Shown here one piece after another: positions 9,562 to 18,245 of a DNA stretch of 64,000 nt. A program made the position numbers and the translations under genes. Origin of the DNA: CAXBBB01 sp963793245. GTDB taxonomy: Bacteria; Bacteroidota; Rhodothermia; Rhodothermales; BA12. The notes below the pieces were generated by a model. It was not told where the DNA came from and made no database searches. It worked only from the letters and a program-made list of their open reading frames with translations. Location: assembly GCA_963793245.1 (NCBI GenBank), contig CAWBZG010000002.1, positions 186,001 to 250,000 of the forward strand, in the 5' to 3' direction. Position 1 is the first letter of the stretch. Each line of letters begins with the position of its first letter.

Positions 9562-9891
9562 ATGAAACTGCTCACGCGCTCCGAAGAGTTCGTCATGCTC
9601 GCCACTTGGAAGCTCCAGGGCGACGCCTACAGCCTGCCGATACGAAAGCAAGTCTCGGCGATCACCGGGCAGAAGTGGTCGCTCAGTTCGATCTACACTC
9701 CGCTCGACCGGCTAACGCGAAAAGGCCTGTTGACGTCGTCTCTGACCGACCCTCTACCCGAACGCGGTGGACGCCCCAAACGCGTGTATCGGCTGACAGA
9801 GAGCGGACGGAACGCGCTTCTCCACATCCGCTCGGTCGAGCAGGAGATGTGGTCGGGTGTGGCAGGACTCACTCTCGAAGAGGGCCGATAG
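9562..9891 (+). CDS. PadR family transcriptional regulator
   Basis: A 109-residue winged-helix protein. The PadR-type core is visible: LTRSEEFVMLATWKLQGDAYSLPI, then SSIYTPLDRLTRKGLL as recognition helix and wing, GGRPKRVYRLTESGR as the wing end, and a short C-terminal helix. The stop codon is one base before the start of the permease gene. PadR regulators paired with FtsX-type permeases are a recurrent arrangement in Acidobacteria and Bacteroidota, so this protein probably represses the pair. Confidence 0.88.
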   Translation: MKLLTRSEEFVMLATWKLQGDAYSLPIRKQVSAITGQKWSLSSIYTPLDRLTRKGLLTSSLTDPLPERGGRPKRVYRLTESGRNALLHIRSVEQEMWSGVAGLTLEEGR

Positions 9892-9892
9892 C

Positions 9893-12481
9893 ATGAGCGA
9901 TCAACAGCACCACACACCGCCACGAATCGCCGCGCGCATTCTAGGCTGGCTGCTCCCAGACGAGGGCGACACACGCATCGGCGACTACGAGGAATGCTTC
10001 AACGAACAGGCTGCGTCCGACGGACTGAATAGGGCGCGGTGGTGGTATCGCGGGCAGGTGGCGCGGTTGCTGCCGGATCAGCTGTACGAGAAGGTGTATT
10101 GGGAAGCGGCAATGCTGGCGACCTATGTCGTGCTGGGCTTCCGCAATCTGCGCCGAGACCGCGTGAGTTCGCTGATCAACCTCTTCGGTCTGTCGAGCGC
10201 TGTGGCGTGCGTGATCGCGCTGTTTCTGCTGTTCGACGACATCAACGCGAGCGACGACTTCCACGTCAACGGCGAGCGAATAGTTATGGTTGGACACACC
10301 ATCACGGGTGAGGAGGGCGAAGAGCGCTGGGGCACAGCACCCGCACCTCTTGGTCCCGTTCTGGCGAGCAATGCGGTCCAAGTCGAGCAGGCTGTGCGGT
10401 TCGCGAGCCATCCGGCAACCGTGCGTGCGGACGGCGCGACGTTCCACGAAGTCGTGTCGTTCGCGGATGCGGGCTTCTTCGACATGTTCACCTTCCCTCT
10501 GCGCCTGGGCGAATCGTTGGTGTTATCTGATCCCGATGCCGTCGTCCTTAGCGCAGATGCCGCCCTCAAGTATTTTGGTGCCGACGATCCCATCGGCCAG
10601 ACACTCGACCTGACATTTGCTGCGTCCGGCGGTGAGGTCGTCCAGACGATGACTGTTGCGGGCGTCGCCGAGGCATTTCCGTCGCGCGCTGACTTTCAAT
10701 TCGACCTGCTTATTGGGTACGAAATGCGGCACGTCGTGACGGCCATCGACCCAGACGATTGGCAGTCGTTCACTGACGCCACGTTTCTCCAACTCCGCCA
10801 TGCCGACGACGCGCAGGCGCTCTCGGCCCAGCTTGGTCGGTATGTGCCAGTCCAGAACGCCGCCGGAGACGCGCGTCAGGTGCAGTCGTTCTTTCTCGAC
10901 AGCGTCCAGCACCCGGACTGGCTGACGGCGTGGAATATCGAAGACCGGGCGTTGCAGGCGCCGCTGATCTGGGAGTCCATCATGTTTGGCGTGATCGCAC
11001 TGCTGATGCTGCTCGTCGCGTGCTTCAACTACATCACGATCTCGCTGGGCGCGGCGGCGCGGCGGCTCAAAGAGATCGGAGTACGGAAGACGGTGGGCGG
11101 GCGCCGGTCCGAATTGATCAAGCAGTTTCTCGCCGAGAATCTGGTGCTGTGCGCACTGGCACTCATCGCTGGGGTCGGGCTGGCGTGGACGGTCACCGTG
11201 CCGTTTCTCAACGATATCGTCCACCGTCCGTACCCTCTCGAAATAGGAACGCTGGTCGATTTCTGGCCGCTGATGGTGGGATTGCTCGTGTTTCTGGCGT
11301 TCGTCTCCGGCTCCTATCCGGCGTTCTACGTCTCGTCGTTCCAGCCTTCCGTCATCTTGCGCGACCGGCTGAAGCTGGGCGAGAAGAAGGGCCTGATCCG
11401 CACGCTGACCGTCGTGCAACTCACACTCGCACTCATCACGATCTGCCTGTCGATCTTCACCGCATCGCTGGACGATCAGTTGCTCGGGGGCGATTGGGGC
11501 TACGATCAGAGCAACGTGCTGGTCGTCGAGGCGCCGAGTACCGAACAGTACGAGTGGCTCCAGCGACACGCCGAGCAGTCGCCTTACGTGCGGGCGATGG
11601 CGGGCGCCGAACAGCCTGTCGGTGCGTCGAGTGAACGCGTGACTGTCCGCGTAGAAGGCGAGGAGCAGGAGGCGTTTCGCTTTTCCATCGGCCCTGATTA
11701 CCTGACCACATTGGGTATCGAAGCGACGGCGGGACGCCCGTTCGGAGCCACATTCTCCGGCGACAGCGCGCAGTCGGTCGTCGTCAACCGGACGTTCGCC
11801 GATGCGCAGCCGTGGGTCGATCCCGTTGGGCAGTCGATTCATATTGGTGATCAGCAGGTGCTGGTCGTCGGCGTGGTCGGGGACGTGTTGCTCGCGCCGA
11901 TGGCAGGTGCTGCGCTCCCGGTCGTCTTCGCGTTGGCCGACGAGAAGCGGTATCGCTACCTGACCCTGCGCGTGGAGCCTGGAGCAACGGACGAAGTAGC
12001 GGCTGCCCTGGGTGCGTCGTGGGCGCGTGACTTCCCGAGTCTCGCGTTCGCGTCTTACGATCAGACCGACGTGTTCGCGCGTGAGTCGATGGGGGGCGTA
12101 TCTAGGTTCATCACGTATCTGGCTCTGTTTGCCCTCCTGATTTCGTGCATGGGACTGTTCGGGTTGGCATCCCAGCGCGCCGCGCGAAAGGTGAAGGAAG
12201 TCGGCGTACGCAAGGCGATGGGCGCTTCGGCGGCACAGATCGTGCTCCTGGTCAACCGCGGGTTCCTCGTCATGCTAGGCATCGCGACGCTGATTGCGAC
12301 TCCGCTCTGCTACTTTAGCTTGAGCGCGCTGCTGAGTGTCGCCCCCGTCGATCTCTCGCTCGGGGCCGCTCCGTTCGTGCTCTCAAACGCGCTCGTCTTC
12401 CTGCTGGCTGCGGCGACGCTCTCGCTCCAGACCAGCCGCCTCGTCCGAGTGAAACCGGCGGACGTGCTGCGGTACCAGTAA
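9893..12481 (+). CDS. FtsX/MacB-type ABC transporter permease with N-terminal permease prefix domain
   Basis: About 862 residues from the ATG at 9893, one base after the PadR stop. A start at 9857 would overlap PadR. Residues 1-80 form the cytoplasmic prefix domain found in PadR-linked permeases (PRIAARILGWLLPDEG, DYEECFNE). A first membrane span, a large MacB-like periplasmic domain, a three-span FtsX domain with the KEIGVRKTVGGRR loop, a second periplasmic domain and a second FtsX domain (VKEVGVRKAMGAS) follow. This is the duplicated orphan-permease architecture. There is no ATPase gene next to it, so the partner must be encoded elsewhere or absent. The substrate is unknown. Confidence 0.9.
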   Translation: MSDQQHHTPPRIAARILGWLLPDEGDTRIGDYEECFNEQAASDGLNRARWWYRGQVARLLPDQLYEKVYWEAAMLATYVVLGFRNLRRDRVSSLINLFGLSSAVACVIALFLLFDDINASDDFHVNGERIVMVGHTITGEEGEERWGTAPAPLGPVLASNAVQVEQAVRFASHPATVRADGATFHEVVSFADAGFFDMFTFPLRLGESLVLSDPDAVVLSADAALKYFGADDPIGQTLDLTFAASGGEVVQTMTVAGVAEAFPSRADFQFDLLIGYEMRHVVTAIDPDDWQSFTDATFLQLRHADDAQALSAQLGRYVPVQNAAGDARQVQSFFLDSVQHPDWLTAWNIEDRALQAPLIWESIMFGVIALLMLLVACFNYITISLGAAARRLKEIGVRKTVGGRRSELIKQFLAENLVLCALALIAGVGLAWTVTVPFLNDIVHRPYPLEIGTLVDFWPLMVGLLVFLAFVSGSYPAFYVSSFQPSVILRDRLKLGEKKGLIRTLTVVQLTLALITICLSIFTASLDDQLLGGDWGYDQSNVLVVEAPSTEQYEWLQRHAEQSPYVRAMAGAEQPVGASSERVTVRVEGEEQEAFRFSIGPDYLTTLGIEATAGRPFGATFSGDSAQSVVVNRTFADAQPWVDPVGQSIHIGDQQVLVVGVVGDVLLAPMAGAALPVVFALADEKRYRYLTLRVEPGATDEVAAALGASWARDFPSLAFASYDQTDVFARESMGGVSRFITYLALFALLISCMGLFGLASQRAARKVKEVGVRKAMGASAAQIVLLVNRGFLVMLGIATLIATPLCYFSLSALLSVAPVDLSLGAAPFVLSNALVFLLAAATLSLQTSRLVRVKPADVLRYQ

Positions 12482-12495
12482 CCGTTCCAACGCAA

Positions 12496-12528
12496 AACGG
12501 CGGCGCGCCCTATGAGCACGCCGCCGTT
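12496..12528 (-). terminator. Terminator between permease and dodecin genes
   Basis: A perfect 10-bp stem AACGGCGGCG (12496-12505) with CGCCGCCGTT (12519-12528). Read on the minus strand it ends in TTTTGC, which suits the dodecin gene. It can also serve the convergent permease gene. Confidence 0.7.
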
Positions 12529-12551
12529 GCGGTTTGAGAACCGAGGCTGAT

Positions 12552-12770
12552 TTAGCCCGCATCCGTGTCGTCGCCGACGACGAACGTGACCTTGCAGTTC
12601 ACGCGGTAGCCGATGACCTTGTTGTCTTTGACGTGCGCCTGCTGCTCGTTGATGTAGACGTGGCGGATGTTACGCACGCTCTTCGACGCTTCGGCGACGG
12701 CGTTCTCGACGGCCTGTTCGATGGTGTCGCCCTGGGCGAGGATTTCGATGACTTTGGCGATGCTTGCCAT
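12552..12770 (-). CDS. Dodecin family flavin-binding protein
   Basis: A 72-residue protein beginning MASIAKVIEI; an upstream in-frame ATG at 12809 would add a non-conserved tail. The dodecin pattern is clear: one helix with TIEQAVENAVAEASKSVRNI, then strands with the hallmark HVYINEQQAHVKDNKVIGYRVNCKVTF. Dodecins form dodecameric shells that store or buffer flavins. The gene stands alone between convergent and divergent neighbours. Confidence 0.93.
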   Translation of the reverse strand: MASIAKVIEILAQGDTIEQAVENAVAEASKSVRNIRHVYINEQQAHVKDNKVIGYRVNCKVTFVVGDDTDAG

Positions 12771-12916
12771 GATAGTAGAGGAGTTTGAGTGAGTGGAGAT
12801 TCGTTTCATGCATGGAGACGCTGATCTGTTGCGTTCCGGCTGTGCCGTCAGAGTAACGGCAGCGAATCAACGCGCGCCCCTTCTCGTTCTCGCTTTCTGT
12901 CCAAACCTCTCGCCTC

Positions 12917-14053
12917 ATGTCTTTTCCGAACGCTCGCGTCGTGTTGTTCGCGCTCCTGTTCACCACGCTCGTGGGCTGCCGCCAGCCTGCCCAGTCGCAG
13001 CAGACCATCGGTGATGCGCCGAGCCTGTCGCAGGCCAACGAGCAGATCGTCGACGGGCGTGAGACGGCGATCACGCGCGCCGTCCGCCGGGCCGGGCCTG
13101 CCGTCGTGTCGATCAACGTGCTCGAAGTGCGGACGGTGAGAGACCCGCGATACGACGCGTGGTTCGGCTCGTTTGCGCCGCGCCGCTACCGCCAGCAGCA
13201 GGTTCAGCAGACGGGCAGCGGCTTCGTCGTGTCTGCGGACGGGCTGGTGGTGACGAACGAGCACGTAGTCGGAAACGCGAGTCGGATCACGGTTTCGTTT
13301 CCCGACGGGGAGACGTTTCCGGCCTCGCTCGTAGGCGCGGATCAGGCGACCGATCTGGCCGTCGTCCGCATCGACGCGGGACGTGACGTTCCGTATCTGG
13401 AGTGGAGTCAGGCCGGAGCGCCGGTCGTCGGCGAGTGGGCGATTGCGCTAGGAAACCCCTTCGGCCTCTTCGAGGCGACCGAACCTAGCGTCACCGTCGG
13501 TGTCGTCAGCGCGACGCGCCGCGATCTGGATTCGCAGGGCCAGGGCCGGTTGTACCGCGACATGATCCAGACCGATGCCGCTATCAACCAGGGCAACAGT
13601 GGCGGCCCGCTTCTCGACGCCCTGGGCGAGGTGATGGGCGTCAACACGGCGATCTACTCACGGACGGGCGGAAGCGTCGGCATCGGATTCGCCGTGCCCG
13701 CCCAGCGCGCGCGCGCCATCGTCGAGGAATTGGTCCAGAGCGGCTCCATCGACCGCAGCTACTACACTGGCCTGGGCGTCGTCGATCTGGACGCGCGCAT
13801 CGCCCGCGCCTTGGAGACGAGCCAGACACAGGGCGCCTTCGTCCGCTCCGTCGACCAGGGTTCACCCGCCCAGGCTGCCGGAGTCGAGCCGTACGACATC
13901 CTCGTCGGCATTTCGGGTGAGCCGGTCACGAGCGCTACCGATTACGTCGCCCGTATCTACGACTTCCGCCCCGGCGACAAGGTCACGCTCGATGTGGAAC
14001 GCGGCGGTCGTCCACAACGACTCACGTTGCAAATCGGGCGGGCGCAGCGGTGA
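12917..14053 (+). CDS. HtrA/DegP-type serine protease with one PDZ domain (lipoprotein)
   Basis: A 378-residue protein with a lipoprotein signal (lipobox LVGC, Cys about residue 18), so probably anchored in the periplasm rather than free. The trypsin-like domain has the full catalytic triad: His116 in NEHVVG, Asp146 in ATDLAVV and Ser228 in GNSGGPLL. One PDZ domain covers about residues 285-375 (GSPAQAAGVEPYDILVGI). HtrA proteases degrade or refold damaged envelope proteins. The single PDZ resembles DegS/HtrA2 more than two-PDZ DegP. The gene is monocistronic. Confidence 0.93.
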   Translation: MSFPNARVVLFALLFTTLVGCRQPAQSQQTIGDAPSLSQANEQIVDGRETAITRAVRRAGPAVVSINVLEVRTVRDPRYDAWFGSFAPRRYRQQQVQQTGSGFVVSADGLVVTNEHVVGNASRITVSFPDGETFPASLVGADQATDLAVVRIDAGRDVPYLEWSQAGAPVVGEWAIALGNPFGLFEATEPSVTVGVVSATRRDLDSQGQGRLYRDMIQTDAAINQGNSGGPLLDALGEVMGVNTAIYSRTGGSVGIGFAVPAQRARAIVEELVQSGSIDRSYYTGLGVVDLDARIARALETSQTQGAFVRSVDQGSPAQAAGVEPYDILVGISGEPVTSATDYVARIYDFRPGDKVTLDVERGGRPQRLTLQIGRAQR

Positions 14054-14192
14054 TCATGAGACGGTGGAGTGTTCGAAGAGTCATCCACTGCCGCACTCGA
14101 CGGTTGACGGCTACGCCGGTTCGTCCTCGTAAAGCCCCTCGCAGCCTTGTCTGGTGTCAGAGACTGTTTGGCGAAAGCTGCAGGGCTGCTGC

Positions 14193-14918
14193 TTACGAAG
14201 CGTCGCTTTGAAATCCGCCGGTTCGGTACAGTCGGCGGTGTGCGTAGCCGTGAGCGTGCGGTGGGCGAATGAGAGGGGAGGCGAGCGTCGTGTCGGCGCC
14301 GGAGAGAGCGGTGGCGAGTGCGCGTTCCAGTGCGTGGACACGTTGGATGGCTTGTGCGCGCGTAAGGTGTGTGGCCGCTTCAAGAGCGAACGCGAGGCCT
14401 ACCGTAATCGTGCCCCAGCCGGTCATCGGCCACGTGAGAGCGAGGCCAACCAGGATGAGTACGGTTGGATCGAAGCGCGTGGGACGCAGCGTGTCGAACT
14501 GCTGCTGAGCCAGCAGAGCGACCCGTCGTTCCCAGATGGCGCTGCGCAACGCGCCGGGCGTCGGCAGGGCGCGGACGCGGCGAACGGTGTCGACGACGAG
14601 GCTTTTCGACCACAGATTCGTGTCAGGCCCCAGGCAGAGGGCGAGGGCGTCGTCGGTAAATCCCTGCCGGGCCAGCCGAGCCTCCAGTCTGGCCGCGCGC
14701 ACGCGAACGAGGGTGTGCGGAAGCCACGCCAGTGCCGCCAATGCGTAGGCTGCTGCTATCAAGCCGGGAACGACGGTCAAGTCCACGCGCAGGCTCGGGA
14801 GCACGAGCAGCACGACGGCGAGCAGCGCACCTGCTATGGCTCTAGCCAGCACCAATCCGAGTAGCCGGTCGAGCACGCGGCGCACGCGAATCAGCGGAGT
14901 CAGGATCAGCCAGAGCAC
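14193..14918 (-). CDS. Hypothetical multi-spanning membrane protein
   Basis: About 241 residues with a GTG start. Two hydrophobic hairpins are visible, at about residues 17-67 and 150-185, separated by a charged cytoplasmic-type region (RVRAARLEARLARQG). I do not recognise a family. An opposite-strand reading frame of similar length exists over the same region, but it has no hydrophobic pattern or domain; the minus-strand reading is preferred because its membrane segments are coherent. Convergent with the HtrA gene. Confidence 0.55.
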   Translation of the reverse strand: MLWLILTPLIRVRRVLDRLLGLVLARAIAGALLAVVLLVLPSLRVDLTVVPGLIAAAYALAALAWLPHTLVRVRAARLEARLARQGFTDDALALCLGPDTNLWSKSLVVDTVRRVRALPTPGALRSAIWERRVALLAQQQFDTLRPTRFDPTVLILVGLALTWPMTGWGTITVGLAFALEAATHLTRAQAIQRVHALERALATALSGADTTLASPLIRPPHAHGYAHRRLYRTGGFQSDAS

Positions 14919-14971
14919 AGGGGGAAGGGCGGCGCTACTTTACGGGGCAGTCTCTCAAAGTACGACGCCCG

Positions 14972-15739
14972 ATGTCTCCTCCTTTTCGATCCATCCCTCT
15001 GTTTTCGATGGGTCTGGCCCTGCTCCTCGCCACCATCGCCGTTGGGTGCTCCGGCTCGTCCGACGGCGACTCAGGTCCCCGCAGTGTGCCGGGGTTTCCG
15101 GTGTGGAACGCGCAGTCGGTGCAGACGGACCTGTCGAGGCTCAACCAGATCGGGCGCAATCGAGTGCCTGGAACGACGGCGCATCGACTCGCTCACCTCT
15201 ACCTCTCGGATCGCCTGCACGACATCGGCATCCAGCCCGCCCAGCCCAATTACGTCCAGCCGTGGGGGTTGCCGCCCGATACGTCGCTCAACCTGATCGG
15301 CTTCCTCGCCGGAGACGACCCGACTCTTCGGGATACGGCCGTCGTGCTGATCGCCCCATTCGATGCGGGCGTGGGTGGGCGCAACGTATCGACGGTCGTA
15401 GCGCTCGAACTGATGCGGACGTTGTCCCAGACGACGCGCTTCTACCGCTATCCGACGCGGACCGTCGTCATTGCCTTCGTCGACGGCGAGGCGGGCATGC
15501 AGGCGTACTTCCGCAACCCGGCGTGGCCGATGAACGCGACGGATGTCGTCGTCCGTCTGGGGGGCACCGCGTCCAGCCGACCGCGTGCGTTGGGGCCGCT
15601 GACGGCGTGGCAATCGCTCATCCCGGACGCCTCACTTCCGCCCGATTCGGCTGCGGCCCGTCTGCTTGATCGTACGCATCGGCTGCTGCTGCCGTATCTC
15701 GCGGCTCCGCTTGCGCCATCGCCAGTAGCTGTCGAATAG
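14972..15739 (+). CDS. Lipoprotein with degenerate M28 peptidase-like domain
   Basis: A 255-residue protein with a lipoprotein signal (AVGC, Cys about residue 26). The body follows the layout of M28 metallopeptidases: an N-terminal RVPGTTAHRLAHLYLSDRL helix, then VVLIAPFDAG where an active enzyme has the HxD zinc motif, then VSTVVALELMRTL where GADDNASG normally lies, and VVIAFVDGEAGM in place of the DGEE motif. The zinc-binding His and Asp residues appear to be lost. I therefore infer a catalytically dead relative, perhaps a binding protein in the envelope. The M28 assignment is by eye and moderate. Confidence 0.6.
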   Translation: MSPPFRSIPLFSMGLALLLATIAVGCSGSSDGDSGPRSVPGFPVWNAQSVQTDLSRLNQIGRNRVPGTTAHRLAHLYLSDRLHDIGIQPAQPNYVQPWGLPPDTSLNLIGFLAGDDPTLRDTAVVLIAPFDAGVGGRNVSTVVALELMRTLSQTTRFYRYPTRTVVIAFVDGEAGMQAYFRNPAWPMNATDVVVRLGGTASSRPRALGPLTAWQSLIPDASLPPDSAAARLLDRTHRLLLPYLAAPLAPSPVAVE

Positions 15740-15785
15740 CGGTAGGTCCGTGTAAGCAGGTCGACTGCCACGTCCCTGTCTGATC

Positions 15786-16463
15786 TCAGGCTGCTTGCGG
15801 TTCGTCCAGCAGGTCGCGTACCAGATAGGCGTGCGCGCGCAGCGTCTCGAAGCCCAGCCGCTCGATCGCTTCGGCTATCGGTACCCACTCGACGCGTTCG
15901 ATGTCCTCTTCGGCCTGCGGTTTAAACCCGGTCTGCGCCGTTTCCATCCGAAACCAGTACGTCGTCTTGACGGCGTAGCGCTTGGTCAGTGGATAGCCGT
16001 GCAGCGTCGATCCGAGCGAGCGGACGACGCGCAGGCGCTTGATGCCGACTTCCTCGCATACCTCGCGCTTGGCACACGCCCGAATCGTCTCCTTTCCGTC
16101 CAGCTTACCCTTGGGCAGATCCCACACGCCGCGTCGAAAGATGAGCAGCACGTCCGTTCCGGCATCGCCCTGACGGACGACGTATCCGCCCGCAGCGACG
16201 ACGGACTTGGGCGAGCGGTATCCGTCCGTTCCGGGGCGTCCGTTGAGTATTGCGTGATCGGGGACGGCGTCGGCGAGCAGGCCAATCGGTGTTGCGTGTA
16301 GCCCGGTGAGTTGCGTGGTATCGACGATGGCGACGCGTTCGCACAACGCGAGAGCGGCGTCGAGCGTCGGCAGCAGCGGGGCGTCTGGTGCCAGATCGGG
16401 TTGGAAGAGGAGCACGAGCGAGAGGATGGATCGGCCTAAACCTACGACGGGACCGAGAGGCAA
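15786..16463 (-). CDS. Nudix hydrolase
   Basis: A 200-225 residue protein with a perfect Nudix box: the GK of GKLDGKE, five residues to Glu, then REVCEEVGI, in the middle third. Residues before it (AAGGYVVRQ, VWDLPKG) and after it (ERVEWVPIAEA) fit the fold. The enzyme hydrolyses a nucleoside diphosphate linked to another group; the substrate is not predictable. An N-terminal region of about 90 residues precedes the Nudix fold. The start is uncertain: the longest version uses TTG at 16463 inside a hairpin, and a GTG at 16415 is a plausible alternative. Confidence 0.85.
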   Translation of the reverse strand: MPLGPVVGLGRSILSLVLLFQPDLAPDAPLLPTLDAALALCERVAIVDTTQLTGLHATPIGLLADAVPDHAILNGRPGTDGYRSPKSVVAAGGYVVRQGDAGTDVLLIFRRGVWDLPKGKLDGKETIRACAKREVCEEVGIKRLRVVRSLGSTLHGYPLTKRYAVKTTYWFRMETAQTGFKPQAEEDIERVEWVPIAEAIERLGFETLRAHAYLVRDLLDEPQAA

Positions 16464-16480
16464 TCCCTCGGTCCCGTCGT
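16444..16480. terminator. Hairpin between the redoxin and Nudix genes
   Basis: A 14-bp perfect stem ACGACGGGACCGAG (16444-16457) with CTCGGTCCCGTCGT (16467-16480). It lies just after the redoxin stop on the minus strand, so it probably terminates that transcript, though no T run follows on that strand. It overlaps the longest possible Nudix start, which argues for a shorter Nudix protein. Confidence 0.5.
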
Positions 16481-16528
16481 GCGATTTTGGCTAGTCCGCG
16501 TCGCGTGTCGCTACGGACTGAGGATGGA

Positions 16529-17149
16529 TCAGTCCGACGTGCGCTTGATCGTGCAGCCGATGGAACGTGTGACTTGGGGCGCAGGCGCGTCTCCCTGCGC
16601 GACAGCCGCCATCGCTTCCATCAGGAACGGCTGCTTCACCTTGCTCGCGTCGCGCGCGTTGTCGTCGATGGCGCCTCGGTAGACGAGTTTTTTGTCGCCG
16701 TCGAACAAGAACACCTCGGGCGTACGCGTCGCGCCGAAGGCATCGGCGATGGCGGTACCAGCGTCCTGCACGTAGGGAACGGTGTAGCCGTGCTCCCTCG
16801 CGTGAGCGCGCATGGCGGCGGGGGAGTCGTCGTCGTTGCGGAAGGCGAGGTTACTGTTGACGATGATCGTGCCGATGCCCTGGGCTGCTGCACGAGCGGC
16901 GAGCGGGGCGAAGCGATCTTGCCATGCGAGAACGAACGGGCACGTGTTGGCGCCGAAGATGACGAGTAATCCGCCCTCTCCGGTCAGTCCTCCGAGCGTG
17001 TATTCGGCTCCATCGGTCCCGACCAGCTTCGTCGCGGCCTGGGGAAGAGTGCTGCCGATGGCGAGTGGCGTCTGTTGGTCAACGTGCGACGGCGCAAACG
17101 CGGTCAACACAAAAGCGGCTGCGAGGAGCAGCGGGAAGGAGCGTCGCAT
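16529..17149 (-). CDS. Thioredoxin-fold redoxin (AhpC/TSA-like), exported
   Basis: About 206 residues from MRRSFPLLL at 17149; an in-frame start at 17206 would put a charged tail before the signal peptide. A Sec signal is followed by a peroxiredoxin/thioredoxin-like domain: GGLLVIFGANTCPFVLAWQDRF, EVFLFDGDKKLVYRGAIDDN. The active-site region is NTCPFV, with one cysteine instead of CxxC, a pattern known from a subgroup of thioredoxin-family proteins annotated as redoxins. It probably acts in the periplasm. The substrate is unknown. Confidence 0.82.
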   Translation of the reverse strand: MRRSFPLLLAAAFVLTAFAPSHVDQQTPLAIGSTLPQAATKLVGTDGAEYTLGGLTGEGGLLVIFGANTCPFVLAWQDRFAPLAARAAAQGIGTIIVNSNLAFRNDDDSPAAMRAHAREHGYTVPYVQDAGTAIADAFGATRTPEVFLFDGDKKLVYRGAIDDNARDASKVKQPFLMEAMAAVAQGDAPAPQVTRSIGCTIKRTSD

Positions 17150-17303
17150 GGGAAAAGCGGTTGGTTGGGTGCAAAACGTGATCAATGCGCGTTGAGATTC
17201 CGACACCGTCTCATCGGTTACGCTGCCGTCGATCTTGGCGGTAGAACATTGCGCATCGCCATTTGGTAAACGCGCTCACCTCACTTTGCGTATTTCCGCT
17301 TTT

Positions 17304-17675
17304 ATGTCTGTCTCCATCGCCCACCTGCACGACCTCGCTGTTCTTTATCTCGGACTGGCGTATGGCGCCGACGCCGACCTAGACAGCGCCGAGATGCAAG
17401 AGATCGTCGCCCGCCTCTACAAGTGGCAGCCCAATCGCGACCCGGCGATGCTCCAGCACGTGCTGCGCGAGGCGTCGATGACGTACTTCAACAACCCGTC
17501 GCGCGAGCGCCTCGAGACGATCATCGACACGCTGGGAAAAGCGCTCGACACCGACACCCGCTCGACGATCCTCGACGACTTGGTCGGTATCGCCGAAGCG
17601 GACGGTCAGGTCGTGGATCTCGAACGCGACTACATCGCCCACCTGCGCAGGGCGTGGACAGACGAGGCAGCCTGA
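17304..17675 (+). CDS. TerB-like domain protein
   Basis: 123 residues from the ATG at 17304. The all-helical sequence contains GLAYGADADLDSAEMQEIVARL near the N-terminus and DLVGIAEADGQVVDLERDYI near the C-terminus. These two D-rich helix-loop elements are typical of the TerB (tellurite-resistance B) fold, which binds metal ions at the membrane. A specific role cannot be inferred. It is divergent from the redoxin, and its stop is only a few bases from the convergent gene at 17680. Confidence 0.72.
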   Translation: MSVSIAHLHDLAVLYLGLAYGADADLDSAEMQEIVARLYKWQPNRDPAMLQHVLREASMTYFNNPSRERLETIIDTLGKALDTDTRSTILDDLVGIAEADGQVVDLERDYIAHLRRAWTDEAA

Positions 17676-17679
17676 ACCG

Positions 17680-18153
17680 TCAGTCTGCTGCAAGCACGTC
17701 GACAGCTTCGACGCGCGCCTCGTCTGCTCGGAAGACGAACGGCTGCGAATGACGTACTCCAGCCGCATCAGTGTAGGACAACTCGAACGGCACGTCGCGC
17801 GGTCGCTTGGGCAACTCCAAGTCGACGCGGCCGGAGCCTCCAGTCGCGATTCGCTCGGAGAGTTGCATCGAACCTCTTGCGTCTTCCAGAGCGACGGAGG
17901 TAACGCCTGCACCCTCGTTGACGAATAGAGCCGTGACGCCTTTCGCACTCGGGGCGGTGCCGACGAAGCGGAAAACGGGTTCGAGCGAAAGGTCCGGCAG
18001 ATTGGTGCGGCGCCTGGCGAGTAGATCTGCCGTCGCGCGGTCGACTCGGGATTCGTAGTCCATTCCGAGTGCGCGCTTGATCGGAGACCAGATGACCTGA
18101 AGCACGTAGATCGAGCCGACCAAATCGGACAGCCAGCGAAGTAGGGAGGTCAT
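17680..18153 (-). CDS. Hypothetical protein with N-terminal membrane segment
   Basis: 157 residues, unrecognised. The N-terminus is weakly hydrophobic (LVGSIYVLQVIWSPI), then comes a charged helix (ESRVDRATADLLARR) and a C-terminal part with alternating hydrophobic residues suggesting a small beta-sandwich (VFRFVG, RVDLELPKRPRDVPFELSY). It is downstream of the alcohol dehydrogenase on the same strand but separated from it by a hairpin, so it is probably transcribed independently. Confidence 0.6.
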   Translation of the reverse strand: MTSLLRWLSDLVGSIYVLQVIWSPIKRALGMDYESRVDRATADLLARRRTNLPDLSLEPVFRFVGTAPSAKGVTALFVNEGAGVTSVALEDARGSMQLSERIATGGSGRVDLELPKRPRDVPFELSYTDAAGVRHSQPFVFRADEARVEAVDVLAAD

Positions 18154-18196
18154 AGAGCGCGTATCGGGATAGAAGTCGGCGCTTGAACCTACAACA

Positions 18197-18228
18197 AGCG
18201 GGCCGCCACATCAGTGCAACGGCCCGCT
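18197..18228 (-). terminator. Terminator of the alcohol dehydrogenase gene
   Basis: A 9-bp perfect stem AGCGGGCCG (18197-18205) with CGGCCCGCT (18220-18228), 18 bp after the dehydrogenase stop on the minus strand. It is followed by a weak T-rich stretch (TTGTTGT). Confidence 0.65.
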
Positions 18229-18245
18229 CTGGTCGAGTGTCGATT

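Noticed and set aside
14154..14864. Plus-strand reading frame of 236 codons
   Set aside because: The minus-strand frame in the same place has coherent membrane segments, while this one is a charged mix without features.
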